Of a stretch of 64,000 nt of DNA, positions 8,248 to 16,475 are shown piece after piece. Below the pieces are notes generated by a model, which was not told where the DNA came from, ran no database searches, and saw only the letters and a list, made by a program, of their open reading frames with translations. Position 1 is the first letter of the stretch. Every line of letters starts with the position of its first letter. Source of the DNA: Roseovarius litoreus (GTDB taxonomy: Bacteria; Pseudomonadota; Alphaproteobacteria; Rhodobacterales; Rhodobacteraceae); assembly GCF_900142765.1 (NCBI RefSeq), contig NZ_FRCB01000001.1, positions 558,001 through 622,000 of the forward strand, read 5' to 3'. The position numbers and the translations under genes were made by a program.

Positions 8248-9002
8248 CAGCGGCTCACCTCCTGCGCAGGGGGCTCTGGACGGCTGCGGAACCTGGCGCC
8301 CTTCCACCACAGCTTGAGCGCCTGCCAATGGATCAATGTCAGCACCCGCCGTGACCCGAAGGGCCGACGCAGACAGGCGCGCAACAGCCCCGCATTGGTC
8401 AGCGGCTTTCGCGGCCCCACAAGCGTGGCGATCACGCCTCCGTTGCCACCGGTGAAATCGATCCAGATGCCGATCCTGTCAGACCGCAGATCGAAGCGGA
8501 ATTCATAGCTGCCCTCGACACGCTGAAATGGCGAGACATAGAAAATCTTGGCTGCGGACATCGTGTCCTGCGCGGTGATCGGCTCAAGATCATCGCGGTG
8601 GCACAAATAGGAATGACGATCGCCATAGGTGTTGTTGACCTCGGCGATGATAACCCGCACGGCGTCTTGCGCATCCCGGCAAATCCAGAAAGAGACCGGA
8701 TTGAACACATGCCCCAGAATCCGCGGCTGCGCCAAAAGCTCGATCCGATGCGGCGCGGGCAGGTCATGCGAGGCCAGAACCTCGCGCACCCATGCAGCAC
8801 CCCGCCCATCGCCCGGTGCGCCGCCGTGATCCTTGTCCCGCACCGAGGCGAGCGCCGCGCGATTGCGTCCGAACAGCCGAGGGCCGGTCACCGGCGCTTC
8901 GGCATCCAGCAGCACATAGTCGATACCATAGCGAAAGGCGTTTTCCACAGCGCCTTTACGCCCATGCCATGTGTGGCCCGCGATATGATCTATGACGGTC
9001 AT
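8247..9002 (-). CDS. DUF1365 domain-containing protein
   Basis: 251-residue DUF1365 protein. Recognisable segments are YGIDYVLLDAE near the start, RILGHVFNPVSFWICRD and VIIAEVNNTYGDRH, then AAKIFYVSPFQRVEG. The family is almost always encoded beside a FAD-dependent oxidoreductase and often a cyclopropane-fatty-acid synthase. In R. sphaeroides the homologous pair takes part in furan fatty acid synthesis (the UfaD/UfaO steps); I do not assign which of the two steps this protein performs. Its ATG (9000-9002) overlaps the FAD gene stop by 4 bp, so the two are coupled. No predicted signal peptide or membrane segment. Confidence 0.8.
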   Translation of the reverse strand: MTVIDHIAGHTWHGRKGAVENAFRYGIDYVLLDAEAPVTGPRLFGRNRAALASVRDKDHGGAPGDGRGAAWVREVLASHDLPAPHRIELLAQPRILGHVFNPVSFWICRDAQDAVRVIIAEVNNTYGDRHSYLCHRDDLEPITAQDTMSAAKIFYVSPFQRVEGSYEFRFDLRSDRIGIWIDFTGGNGGVIATLVGPRKPLTNAGLLRACLRRPFGSRRVLTLIHWQALKLWWKGARFRSRPEPPAQEVSR

Positions 9003-10303
9003 TCCGCGGCAACGGCCGGGACAGCGCCGCGCGACCCGATCGACTCGGCCACGTCGATTGCGCTCGACAAGCCATCCTCGTGGAAGCCATTGCGCATCCA
9101 CGCCCCACAGAACCAAGTGCCGTTCTGACCGTTCATGGCGCGCATGTCTTCCTGCGCCTTGAGTGCGGCCAGATCATAGACCGGGTGATGCAGCGTCACC
9201 TGATCATAGATCAGCTCTTCTCGGATCGGGCGGGTGGAATTCAGCGTCACGAAATGCGGATCGTCCTGCGGGATCGGCTGCAGCCTGTTCATCCAATAGG
9301 TCATGTCGATCTGACCGTCGCGCTTGGCCGGTGTCTCGGAATAGTTCCACGACGACCAGACCGACCGCTTGCGCGGCATCACCGCGGGGTCGGCGTGCAG
9401 AACGATCTCGTTCGGCTGGTACCCGATGGCGCCAAGTGCCTTGGTCTCGGCCTCGGTCGCATCGCTCAACAGGCGCAGCGACACATCCGAATGGGTCGCC
9501 ATGATGACCTCGTCAAAGCCTTCCCATTCGCCACCATGCGCCTTCACCTCGACACCCGCGGGAATCCGCCGCACCGCATCCACCGCACAGCCCAGCCGGA
9601 TATCCACGCCCAGTTTGTCCAGCGCAGCGCCCATCCGCGTCACATACGATATCGAGCCGCCCTGCACCGTGTACCATTGATGCTGGCCAGAATAATTCAT
9701 CAGCGCGTGATTTTCGAAGAACCGGATCAGCGCATGTGCCGGAAAGTCCAATATGCGTTCTTTCGGCGTCGACCAGATCGCCCCCGAAAGCGGCATCAGG
9801 TAATAGTCGCGGAACCAGGCACCTGTCCCCAGTTCGTCAAGAAAATCCCCGATCGTCAGATCACGGTGCGATTGCGCTTTCGACGGCGCTTGCGCGTTGA
9901 AGCGCATGATGTCCCTCAGCATCCCCAGGAACTTCGGGTTCATCAGGTTGCGGCGCTGCGCGAATACCGCATCGAAACTGGCCAGCCCGTATTCCAGACC
10001 ACCACCGCGCACCGACGCCCCGAAGCTCATGTTGCTTTTGACGACAGGCACATCCAGTTCGGCAAAGATGCGCGCCAGGTTCGGGTAATTGGCATAGTTG
10101 AAAACGATGAACCCGGTATCCACCGGCTGATCCCCGTTCTTGCCCGCCACGATTGTGCGCGCATGTCCGCCCAGACGGGGCTCCACCTCGAACAGGGTGA
10201 CATCATGCGACCCACCCAATTCATACGCTGCGCCCATCCCGGAGATCCCGGCGCCGATCACGGCGATCTTCCTGCGCGTGCCTGCGCCTGCTTCGAATGG
10301 CAT
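8999..10303 (-). CDS. FAD-dependent amine-oxidase-like oxidoreductase (furan fatty acid cluster)
   Basis: About 434-residue flavoprotein. The FAD-binding motif IAVIGAGISGMGAAYEL lies near the N-terminus, with the following FEVEPRLGGHARTI segment; the C-terminal end of the fold is GTWFCGAWMRNGFHEDGLSSA. It resembles phytoene-desaturase/flavin amine oxidase proteins paired with DUF1365, implicated in fatty acid desaturation or oxygenation during furan fatty acid formation. I chose the ATG at 10301-10303 over 10337-10339, because the candidate sigma-E -10 element (10336-10341) overlaps the upstream ATG; an AAGGA lies about 12 nt before the chosen start. It is the first gene of the five-gene operon divergent from rpoE. 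Confidence 0.82.
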   Translation of the reverse strand: MPFEAGAGTRRKIAVIGAGISGMGAAYELGGSHDVTLFEVEPRLGGHARTIVAGKNGDQPVDTGFIVFNYANYPNLARIFAELDVPVVKSNMSFGASVRGGGLEYGLASFDAVFAQRRNLMNPKFLGMLRDIMRFNAQAPSKAQSHRDLTIGDFLDELGTGAWFRDYYLMPLSGAIWSTPKERILDFPAHALIRFFENHALMNYSGQHQWYTVQGGSISYVTRMGAALDKLGVDIRLGCAVDAVRRIPAGVEVKAHGGEWEGFDEVIMATHSDVSLRLLSDATEAETKALGAIGYQPNEIVLHADPAVMPRKRSVWSSWNYSETPAKRDGQIDMTYWMNRLQPIPQDDPHFVTLNSTRPIREELIYDQVTLHHPVYDLAALKAQEDMRAMNGQNGTWFCGAWMRNGFHEDGLSSAIDVAESIGSRGAVPAVAAE

Positions 10304-10335
10304 GAGAATAGTCAGTCCTTTTTCATTGTTGGTTG

Positions 10336-10365
10336 GCATTACGCTCTGGATGCCTGCTTGGATGA
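10336..10365 (-). promoter_or_regulatory. Candidate RpoE (ChrR-controlled) promoter for the FAD/DUF1365 operon
   Basis: On the minus strand, TCATCC (10365-10360) is followed after exactly 18 bp by TAATGC (10341-10336). This fits the R. sphaeroides sigma-E consensus as I remember it (TGATCC, 18 bp, TAAGA/TA-rich), with one -35 mismatch. It places the transcript start inside the longer reading frame and supports the 10303 start. Confidence 0.5.
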
Positions 10366-10397
10366 CTAACTGTTTGCATTATTTTTTTCCAAACTTG

Positions 10398-10427
10398 TGA
10401 TCCACCCCGTCAAACATACCGTATCCA
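10398..10427 (+). promoter_or_regulatory. Candidate autoregulatory RpoE promoter of rpoE-chrR
   Basis: TGATCC (10398-10403), an 18-bp spacer, then TATCCA (10422-10427). The -35 element matches the remembered sigma-E consensus fully. It would give a 5' leader of about 100 nt to the GTG at 10537. Its spacing is identical to that of the divergent promoter at 10336-10365. Confidence 0.55.
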
Positions 10428-10536
10428 CTGTATGCTGAATGACACAGAGATCGCAGCTCCGCTTGTCCACTCGCCCCCTTTCCGGGGCCGTGTTAAACGG
10501 TGTTCGACGCAACCTCGAAGTCTGGAATCAGCTGAC

Positions 10537-11088
10537 GTGACAAACCTACGGGAAAGGGAAAATGACGACTGGGTCGCCTGCATCTCGCGTATTCGTGACG
10601 CTCAGGATCAGGCTGCTTTCGCCGAGCTGTTCAATCATTTCGCCCCTCGCGTGAAGGCGTTTCTCATGCGCTCCGGCGCTGACGCCACCCTGGCCGAGGA
10701 ATGCACCCAGGAGGTGATGGCGACGCTCTGGCAGAAGGCCCATCTTTTCGACCCGACCCGGGCCAGCGCGGCCACATGGATTTTCACGATCGCTCGAAAC
10801 CGCAAGATCGATGCGATCCGCAAATACAAGCGGCCCGAGCCCGAGGATCTTCCCTGGGGCCCCGAGGCCGAACCGGATCAGGCCGATGCGCTGGTCCTGC
10901 AACAGGAAAGTGAACAGTTGGGACAGGCCCTCGCGACCCTTCCCGACAAACAGAGAACGCTGATCGAAAAGGCCTATTTCGGGGATCTCAGCCATAGCGA
11001 GATCGCCGAGCAGACGGGCCTGCCACTGGGCACGATCAAATCAAGGATAAGACTGGCGCTTGACCGACTGCGCCACGCAATGAAGTGA
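10537..11088 (+). CDS. rpoE: ECF sigma factor RpoE (ChrR-controlled)
   Basis: Group-4 (ECF) sigma factor of 183 residues. The sigma-2 region runs from AAFAELFNHFAPRVKAFL through ATWIFTIARNRKIDAIR (-10 recognition), and the sigma-4 helix-turn-helix is LSHSEIAEQTGLPLGTIKSR. The GTG at 10537 is preferred: it gives the normal ECF N-terminus and leaves room for the promoter at 10398-10427. An in-frame ATG at 10432 would start 5 bp after the -10 element. It is followed 7 bp later by the zinc anti-sigma factor chrR, the arrangement that governs the singlet-oxygen response in R. sphaeroides. It likely drives its own operon and the divergent five-gene operon. Confidence 0.9.
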   Translation: MTNLRERENDDWVACISRIRDAQDQAAFAELFNHFAPRVKAFLMRSGADATLAEECTQEVMATLWQKAHLFDPTRASAATWIFTIARNRKIDAIRKYKRPEPEDLPWGPEAEPDQADALVLQQESEQLGQALATLPDKQRTLIEKAYFGDLSHSEIAEQTGLPLGTIKSRIRLALDRLRHAMK

Positions 11089-11095
11089 ATGTGAC

Positions 11096-11749
11096 ATGAC
11101 CGACAAGATCAAACACCACCTGACCGACGCCCTGTTGATGGCGTATTCCGCCGGGACCCTTCCCGAGGCGTTCAGCCTGACGGTCGCAGCGCATATTTCC
11201 ATGTGCGACGAATGCCGCGCCCGCCTTGGTGCTTTCGATACGGTCGGCGGCGCGCTGATCGAAAGCTGCGAGACCGCCGAGCTTTCCTCCGGCAGCCTCG
11301 AGGCAACTTTGAACCGGATCAAATCGGGTGACATGGGCAATACCCCCGCGAAACCTGTGCGCCGTGGCGGCATCCTGCCCGCTCCCGTGCAGGATTATGT
11401 CGGCGGTGATCTGGACGCCGTGAAATGGAAGCCCGTTGGCATGGGTGTCAAGCAGGCGATCCTGACCACGTCGCGCGATGCGACTGTTCGCCTCCTCTAT
11501 ATTCCCGCAGGCGCGGCGGTCCCGGACCACGGCCATGCCGGCACCGAGCTTACTCTTGTGCTCAAGGGCGCGTTCCGTGACGAGATGGATCATTTCGGCC
11601 CCGGCGACATAGAGATCGCCAACGAAGATGTGGATCACACGCCCGTCGCGGATATCGGCGAGGATTGCATCTGTCTCGCCGCCACGGACGCACCGCTGAA
11701 GTTCCGCGGCCTGATCCCCCGGATCGCGCAGCCCTTCCTGCGGATCTGA
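11096..11749 (+). CDS. chrR: Anti-sigma factor ChrR (zinc-binding, cupin C-terminal domain)
   Basis: 217-residue zinc-dependent anti-sigma factor that binds and silences RpoE. The N-terminal ZAS domain has His7, His33, Cys37 and Cys40 (motif H-X3-C-X2-C). The C-terminal cupin domain carries the second metal site: His145, His147 and Glu151 in DHGHAGTE, plus His181 in DVDHTP. These correspond to the ligands known for R. sphaeroides ChrR with a small register shift. In that system the cupin domain is needed for release of the sigma factor by singlet oxygen. All ligands are present here, so the switch should be functional. The gene lies 7 bp after rpoE. Confidence 0.92.
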   Translation: MTDKIKHHLTDALLMAYSAGTLPEAFSLTVAAHISMCDECRARLGAFDTVGGALIESCETAELSSGSLEATLNRIKSGDMGNTPAKPVRRGGILPAPVQDYVGGDLDAVKWKPVGMGVKQAILTTSRDATVRLLYIPAGAAVPDHGHAGTELTLVLKGAFRDEMDHFGPGDIEIANEDVDHTPVADIGEDCICLAATDAPLKFRGLIPRIAQPFLRI

Positions 11750-11755
11750 GCTGCC

Positions 11756-12601
11756 TCAGGCCCGCCCGTGACTGCGATCATAGCCATTCACGGGCGGTGA
11801 CACCCACCCGTTCAGCGCGCCTTGAGCGGGCTCGAACATTTCGACAAGCAGCGGATGACAGCGCGCCGTGTCGCTGGAATGCTCGGTCGAACAATCCCCA
11901 CCCGGACAGGCGCTCAACGCGCCAAGCAAGTCGATTTCAGCGAAAAACTCAAGGTGATCGCCGGGCCGCACCGGGCTTGCCTTCATGAAATATTGTCCTG
12001 TGTCTCGGGTGAACCCCGTACACATGAACACGTTGAGCACGTCATGGACATGCGCTTCGGCCTCGTGCAGCGACAGCCCCGTTTCATCGGCCAGCGCGCG
12101 CGTGAGGTTGGAGTGACAGCAATGATGATACTGCGTCCCGCTCAGAAGATTGCCGGTATAGGGATCGCAGCGCGTGCCGATCACATCATGCACCGATCCG
12201 CCATAGGCGTCGATCCCGTACCAATCCAGCGTATCCGTTATGATCGTCGCCATCGGTCGCAGATACGGAAAGCTGGACCACATCCGCTCTCCCACCGTCA
12301 GATGCGTTCCATGCAGCGCGCGGGATTTGCCCGAATAGAACCGCTCCGACAGATCCTCGGCGTTCCACAAGTTCAGATCGCCCACCTGCGGCCCCTCGAC
12401 CGATGATATCCGGAAGAATTGTCCCGCCTTCACCCTGAAACAGGCCGCATCGCGCGGCGGCACCACCACCTCGCCCAGCTTGACAGCCCCTTTTCGGGCC
12501 TGCGCATAAAGCTCCAGATCAGGCACCGGGAGCGTCTCGTTGGGATAGCAGATCACCGGCTCTACAGCGCGGCGGGCGGCGGCATCGGAAGGCTCGGTCA
12601 T
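11756..12601 (-). CDS. DUF1989 (urea carboxylase-associated) family protein
   Basis: 281-residue DUF1989 protein. Conserved-looking stretches are VPPRDAACFRVKAGQFFRI, the metal/cysteine region GTRCDPYTGNLLSG followed by YHHCCHSNL, and VLNVFMCTGFT. Relatives encoded beside urea carboxylase or guanidine-degradation genes are called urea carboxylase-associated proteins, some acting as carboxyguanidine deiminase components. No urea-amidolyase genes are in this window, so that function cannot be carried over. It is convergent with chrR (6 bp between stops) and starts 14 bp after the small gene at 12616-12834, so it may be the last gene of a three-gene unit beginning at 13025. Confidence 0.8.
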   Translation of the reverse strand: MTEPSDAAARRAVEPVICYPNETLPVPDLELYAQARKGAVKLGEVVVPPRDAACFRVKAGQFFRISSVEGPQVGDLNLWNAEDLSERFYSGKSRALHGTHLTVGERMWSSFPYLRPMATIITDTLDWYGIDAYGGSVHDVIGTRCDPYTGNLLSGTQYHHCCHSNLTRALADETGLSLHEAEAHVHDVLNVFMCTGFTRDTGQYFMKASPVRPGDHLEFFAEIDLLGALSACPGGDCSTEHSSDTARCHPLLVEMFEPAQGALNGWVSPPVNGYDRSHGRA

Positions 12602-12615
12602 GTCATGCCTCTTGG

Positions 12616-12834
12616 TCAGCGTATCTGGTCAGCCAGACAATCCAGAGGCGGTTTTCCCGTCATTGTAAAGGTCTCGGCGCCACAGGCCATGCAGCGAAAT
12701 TTCTTCATCCCGTCCCGATCCCCGCGCCTGTCCTCGCGCCAGCGGCACCTGCGCGTGCGCCGGTTCGAGAAGATCACGATCAGCACAAAGGCCAGGATAA
12801 GACCGAGAACAACGACCAAACGGCACCCGATCAG
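12616..12834 (-). CDS. Small single-span membrane protein with a Cys-X2-Cys motif
   Basis: Frame of about 72 codons with one transmembrane segment (LVVVLGLILAFVLIVIF), a basic Arg/Cys-rich stretch (RRTRRCRWREDRRGD) and a C-terminal RCMACGAETF motif that could be half of a zinc ribbon, together with the earlier Cys. No ATG lies at the expected place. Candidate starts are a CTG (12834-12832) that overlaps the upstream stop as CTGA, or a TTG at 12819 preceded by GGGTG. I give the longer version. The composition and topology suggest a real protein. Function unknown; a small zinc-binding membrane protein is all that can be said. Confidence 0.55.
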   Translation of the reverse strand: MIGCRLVVVLGLILAFVLIVIFSNRRTRRCRWREDRRGDRDGMKKFRCMACGAETFTMTGKPPLDCLADQIR

Positions 12835-13025
12835 TAATAGGCGTACATCTGCTCCAGAGCACCCAAATTGGGGGCAACGACGATATTCGCCGGTGCTTCG
12901 GGAGTGTAATAGACCTCGAACCAATCGGCCATGCTCCGGATCGCGGACCGGATCTCGGGGGATTTTGTCTGCTGCGGTTGTGCCGGGAGGGCCATGATCT
13001 TTCTCCGTTCCAGAATGTTCGCCAT
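12831..13025 (-). CDS. Conserved-looking small hypothetical protein (64 aa)
   Basis: Small soluble protein of 64 residues: a basic N-terminus, then SAIRSMADWFEVYYTPEAP and a C-terminal ANIVVAPNLGALEQMYAYY. I do not recognise a named family. The ATG at 13023-13025 has GGAGG 9 nt upstream; a second ATG at 12995, also with GGAG in front, would remove the first ten residues. The stop codon overlaps the candidate CTG start of the next small gene. Probably the first gene of a unit running to the DUF1989 gene. It lies just past the sdhB terminator. Confidence 0.55.
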   Translation of the reverse strand: MANILERRKIMALPAQPQQTKSPEIRSAIRSMADWFEVYYTPEAPANIVVAPNLGALEQMYAYY

Positions 13026-13102
13026 GAACCTAATCCTCCGGGCTCTGCTCTTGAACGGCCAGAGTTGCAGAGACGTTATGCAGACACCGCATGTCCCGAA
13101 CG

Positions 13103-13129
13103 AAAAGACCCCGGCGATGCGCCGGGGTC
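13103..13129 (-). terminator. Terminator after the sdh operon
   Basis: Perfect 10-bp stem (GACCCCGGCG at 13107-13116 and complement at 13120-13129) with a 3-nt loop; read on the minus strand it ends in TTTT (A-run at 13103-13106). It lies 22 bp after the sdhB stop. Confidence 0.88.
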
Positions 13130-13151
13130 CCTGTCCGTCAGTCCTGCCCGA

Positions 13152-13934
13152 TCAAACCGCGCGTTCGACCATCATCTTCTTGATCTCGGCAATCGCCTTG
13201 GCCGGGTTCAGACCCTTGGGGCAGGTCTTGGTGCAGTTCATGATCGTATGGCAGCGATACAGCTTGAACGGATCTTCCAGATCGTCAAGCCGCTCACCCG
13301 TGGCCTCGTCACGGCTGTCGATGATCCAGCGATAGGCATGCAACAAGGCCGCCGGTCCAAGATACTTGTCGCCGTTCCACCAATAGCTCGGGCACGAGGT
13401 CGAACAGCTTGCGCACATCACGCATTCGTACAACCCGTCAAGCTTCTCACGATCCTCGATCGATTGCTTCCACTCTTTCGCGGGGCGGTTCGTCTTGGTT
13501 TCCAGCCACGGCATGATGCTGGCGTGCTGCGCGTAGAAATGCGTGAGGTCCGGAATCAGATCCTTGACCACAGGCATGTGCGGCAGGGGATAGATCTTCA
13601 CGTCGCCCTTGATCTCATCCATGCCATAGATGCAGGCCAGCGTGTTGATCCCGTCGATATTCATCGCGCAGGACCCACAAATCCCCTCGCGGCACGAGCG
13701 GCGGAACGTCAGCGTCGGGTCGATCTTGGTCTTGATGTAAATCAGCGCATCCAGAACCATCGGCCCGCAATCGTCGGTATCGACGAAATACGTGTCCACA
13801 CGCGGATTCGCACCGTCATCGGGGTTCCAGCGATAGATCTGGAACTTGCGCACAGCCTTGCCGGCCCCCTCGGGCTTCGGCCATGTCTTGCCCGTCGTCA
13901 TGCGGGAGTTCTTGGGCAATCTGAATTGTACCAT
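13152..13934 (-). CDS. sdhB: Succinate dehydrogenase iron-sulfur subunit
   Basis: SdhB, 260 residues, the electron-transfer subunit of complex II at the inner face of the membrane. The plant-type [2Fe-2S] motif is CREGICGSC with a later Cys (LACIYG). The [4Fe-4S] and [3Fe-4S] ligands are in [12 protein letters not shown] and [14 protein letters not shown]. All expected cysteines are present and length is normal. It is the last gene of sdhCDA-lipoprotein-sdhB, followed by the terminator at 13103-13129. Start is ATG at 13932-13934; a GAAAGGAGTAG sequence lies upstream. Confidence 0.97.
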   Translation of the reverse strand: MVQFRLPKNSRMTTGKTWPKPEGAGKAVRKFQIYRWNPDDGANPRVDTYFVDTDDCGPMVLDALIYIKTKIDPTLTFRRSCREGICGSCAMNIDGINTLACIYGMDEIKGDVKIYPLPHMPVVKDLIPDLTHFYAQHASIMPWLETKTNRPAKEWKQSIEDREKLDGLYECVMCASCSTSCPSYWWNGDKYLGPAALLHAYRWIIDSRDEATGERLDDLEDPFKLYRCHTIMNCTKTCPKGLNPAKAIAEIKKMMVERAV

Positions 13935-13946
13935 GTTCTACTCCTT

Positions 13947-14267
13947 TCAGCCGCCCAACAGGGTCAGGCTATTTGCGGCGATGCATTGCACGGCCTCCGG
14001 GCGCTGTGCGATGCCGACAATCTCTTGCGCGACCTCCGGGGTCACTCCAGTGACACTGGCCCCGGCGATACTGATGATCTCGCGCGCCGAGGCAGCGTCT
14101 ATGATGCAATCGGTGACAGGTGCTGCATTCACACCGGGAAACCTGTCCGCAACCACGGTATTGACCACGCCCTTGGCCCGCTCGCGTGCAAAATCGTCCG
14201 CCATCTGATTGGTGGCCTGACAGCCACTCAGCGTGACAAAAGCAAGACAGGCCGCGCCCAATCGCAT
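13947..14267 (-). CDS. Small lipoprotein encoded between sdhA and sdhB
   Basis: 106-residue protein with a lipoprotein signal: [16 protein letters not shown], the lipobox being LSGC with the modified Cys at 16. The mature part is small, mostly helical (MADDFARERAKGVVNTVVADRF) and has two further cysteines (DCIID and QCIAA) that might form a disulfide in the periplasm. The ATG overlaps the sdhA stop by one base (TGATG) and it ends 12 bp before sdhB, so it is embedded in the succinate dehydrogenase operon. I believe homologues occupy the same place in other Rhodobacteraceae. Function unknown; an accessory role for complex II is a hypothesis from position only. Confidence 0.8.
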   Translation of the reverse strand: MRLGAACLAFVTLSGCQATNQMADDFARERAKGVVNTVVADRFPGVNAAPVTDCIIDAASAREIISIAGASVTGVTPEVAQEIVGIAQRPEAVQCIAANSLTLLGG

Positions 14268-16072
14268 CAGAATGTCCGCTCTTTCGGGGCGATCTTCTTC
14301 AGGCTGATGCCCCCCTGCTCTTCGGTCGTGAGCGGCGCTTCGATGATCGGGCGATAGCTCAGCGCCGTCTTGGCGCCATCGACCCTTGCGATGGTGTGGA
14401 CGCGCCACTTGGTATCGTCGCGATCCGGGAAATCCTCGTGGGCATGTGCGCCGCGGCTTTCCTTGCGTGCCTCTGCACCTGCGATGGTGGCCAGCGCATT
14501 GGGCATCAGATTGGTCAGCTCGAGCGTTTCCATCAGGTCCGAGTTCCACACAAGGCTGCGGTCCGTCACCTTCAGATCGCCCATCTTGGCGGCGATGGCC
14601 GTCATCTTTTCCACACCTTCCGCCAGCGTCTTGGATGTGCGGAACACCGCGGCATCGTCCTGCATGGTGCGCTGCATCTCGAGCCGCAAGTCTGCCGTCG
14701 GAACGGCGCCATCCGCATGACGCAGCCCGTCGAACCGATCGAGCGCCTTGTCCACCTGCGCCGTGTTGGTCGACGGCACCGCGGCCTCCCGGTCCACCAC
14801 ATCGCCCGCGCGGATCGCCGCCGCGCGACCGAACACCACCAGATCGATGAGCGAGTTCGATCCAAGCCGGTTCGCACCATGCACGCTGGCGCAGCCCGCC
14901 TCACCCACGGCCATCAGGCCCGGAACGATGGCGTTGGGGTCTTTCTCGGTCGGGTTCAGCACCTCGCCCCAGTAATTCGTCGGAATGCCGCCCATGTTGT
15001 AATGCACCGTCGGCAGAACCGGGATCGGCTCTTTGGTGACGTCCACACCGGCAAAGATGCGCGCGCTTTCCGAGATGCCGGGCAGGCGCAGTTGCAGCGC
15101 CTCTTTCGGCAGGTGGCTGAGGTTCAGATGGATATGGTCGCCATGCGGCCCCACTCCGCGACCTTCGCGGATTTCCATGGTCATCGAGCGGCTCACGTAG
15201 TCACGCGGCGCCAGATCCTTGTAGTTGGGCGCATAGCGCTCCATGAAACGCTCGCCCTCCGAGTTGGTCAGATACCCGCCCTCGCCGCGTGCGCCTTCTG
15301 TAATCAGACAGCCCGAGCCATAGATGCCCGTCGGATGGAACTGCACGAACTCCATGTCCTGCAAAGGCAGGCCCGCGCGCGCCACCATCCCGCCGCCGTC
15401 ACCGGTGCAGGTATGCGCGCTTGTCGCGCTGAAATAGGCCCGTCCGTAGCCGCCAGTGGCCAGAACCACCATCTTGGCATTGAAGACATGCATGGTGCCG
15501 TCGTCCAGCTTCCAGCAGACCACACCGGTGCAGGCGCCATCATCGCTCATGATCAGGTCGATGGCGAAATACTCGATGTAGAATTCCGCCTTCTGCTTGA
15601 GGCTCTGGCCATAAAGCGTGTGCAGGATGGCATGCCCGGTGCGGTCGGCAGCCGCGCAGGTGCGCTGCACCGGGGGGCCTTCGCCGAATTCGGTCGTATG
15701 CCCGCCAAAGGGCCGCTGATAGATCTTGCCCTCTTCGGTGCGCGAGAAGGGCACACCGTAATGCTCCAGCTCGTAAACCGCCTTGGGGGCTTCGCGCGCC
15801 AGGTATTCCATCGCATCCGTGTCACCCAGCCAGTCGCTGCCCTTCACGGTGTCGTACATATGCCACTGCCAGTGATCCGGCCCCATATTCGACAGCGACG
15901 CGGCGATCCCGCCCTGTGCCGCCACCGTATGCGAGCGTGTCGGGAACACCTTGGTGACGCAAGCGGTACGCAGGCCCTGTTCGGCCATGCCGAGCGTGGC
16001 GCGCAGACCCGCGCCACCGGCCCCGACAACAACCACGTCATAATCGTGTGTTTCGTATTCGTAAGCGGCCAT
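14267..16072 (-). CDS. sdhA: Succinate dehydrogenase flavoprotein subunit
   Basis: SdhA, 601 residues, oxidises succinate to fumarate with covalently bound FAD. Visible are the dinucleotide motif [12 protein letters not shown], the FAD-attachment His region [12 protein letters not shown], the substrate-site segment [23 protein letters not shown], and the HPTGIYGSG and [19 protein letters not shown] signatures. The ATG at 16070-16072 has GGAG 9 nt upstream; the ATG 9 bp earlier lacks this. It continues the operon from sdhD after an 18-bp gap and overlaps the lipoprotein gene by one base. Confidence 0.98.
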   Translation of the reverse strand: MAAYEYETHDYDVVVVGAGGAGLRATLGMAEQGLRTACVTKVFPTRSHTVAAQGGIAASLSNMGPDHWQWHMYDTVKGSDWLGDTDAMEYLAREAPKAVYELEHYGVPFSRTEEGKIYQRPFGGHTTEFGEGPPVQRTCAAADRTGHAILHTLYGQSLKQKAEFYIEYFAIDLIMSDDGACTGVVCWKLDDGTMHVFNAKMVVLATGGYGRAYFSATSAHTCTGDGGGMVARAGLPLQDMEFVQFHPTGIYGSGCLITEGARGEGGYLTNSEGERFMERYAPNYKDLAPRDYVSRSMTMEIREGRGVGPHGDHIHLNLSHLPKEALQLRLPGISESARIFAGVDVTKEPIPVLPTVHYNMGGIPTNYWGEVLNPTEKDPNAIVPGLMAVGEAGCASVHGANRLGSNSLIDLVVFGRAAAIRAGDVVDREAAVPSTNTAQVDKALDRFDGLRHADGAVPTADLRLEMQRTMQDDAAVFRTSKTLAEGVEKMTAIAAKMGDLKVTDRSLVWNSDLMETLELTNLMPNALATIAGAEARKESRGAHAHEDFPDRDDTKWRVHTIARVDGAKTALSYRPIIEAPLTTEEQGGISLKKIAPKERTF

Positions 16073-16090
16073 TATCTGCAACTCCGGGTC

Positions 16091-16462
16091 TTAAAGGGCG
16101 ATCTTGAGCACGGCGAAAACGCCAGTGGCGATCAAACCGTAACTTAGAACGGTAACGGCAATGATCAGCACCTTGCGCGTCATTCCGCGGGCATAATCCT
16201 CGATCATGGTCTGCGCACCTTTGCGGAAGTGCTGCAATCCCACGAAAATGACCAGCAAGGTCAGGATCGCCATGGCCGGATGCGAGAATGTCGCCATCAC
16301 CTCGTCGTGGGTGCCGCCAAGTGCGCGCCCGAAAAAGAACAGGAACAGCGGCACGATCAGCGCAAGGCCAACGGCGCTCACGGTCATGTACCAGTGATGC
16401 TCGGTGCCGGTATGGGCCGCGCCCAGTCCTTCGGCTCGCTTGCGTGCAGTCAGATAACGCAT
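16091..16462 (-). CDS. sdhD: Succinate dehydrogenase membrane anchor subunit D
   Basis: 123-residue hydrophobic anchor of complex II with three transmembrane segments, the first in HWYMTVSAVGLALIVPLFLFF. The HFRKGAQTMIEDY stretch between segments two and three holds the His and Asp-Tyr pair seen in SdhD near heme b and the ubiquinone site. The N-terminus is basic (MRYLTARKRAEGLGAAH). The ATG has AGGAAGG well placed upstream. It lies 13 bp after sdhC and 18 bp before sdhA in the same unit. Confidence 0.93.
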   Translation of the reverse strand: MRYLTARKRAEGLGAAHTGTEHHWYMTVSAVGLALIVPLFLFFFGRALGGTHDEVMATFSHPAMAILTLLVIFVGLQHFRKGAQTMIEDYARGMTRKVLIIAVTVLSYGLIATGVFAVLKIAL

Positions 16463-16475
16463 GGCTGGCCCTTCC

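Noticed and set aside
14396-16147. Open frame of about 583 codons antisense to sdhA
   Set aside because: sdhA is complete and certain on the other strand; the antisense frame lacks any domain.
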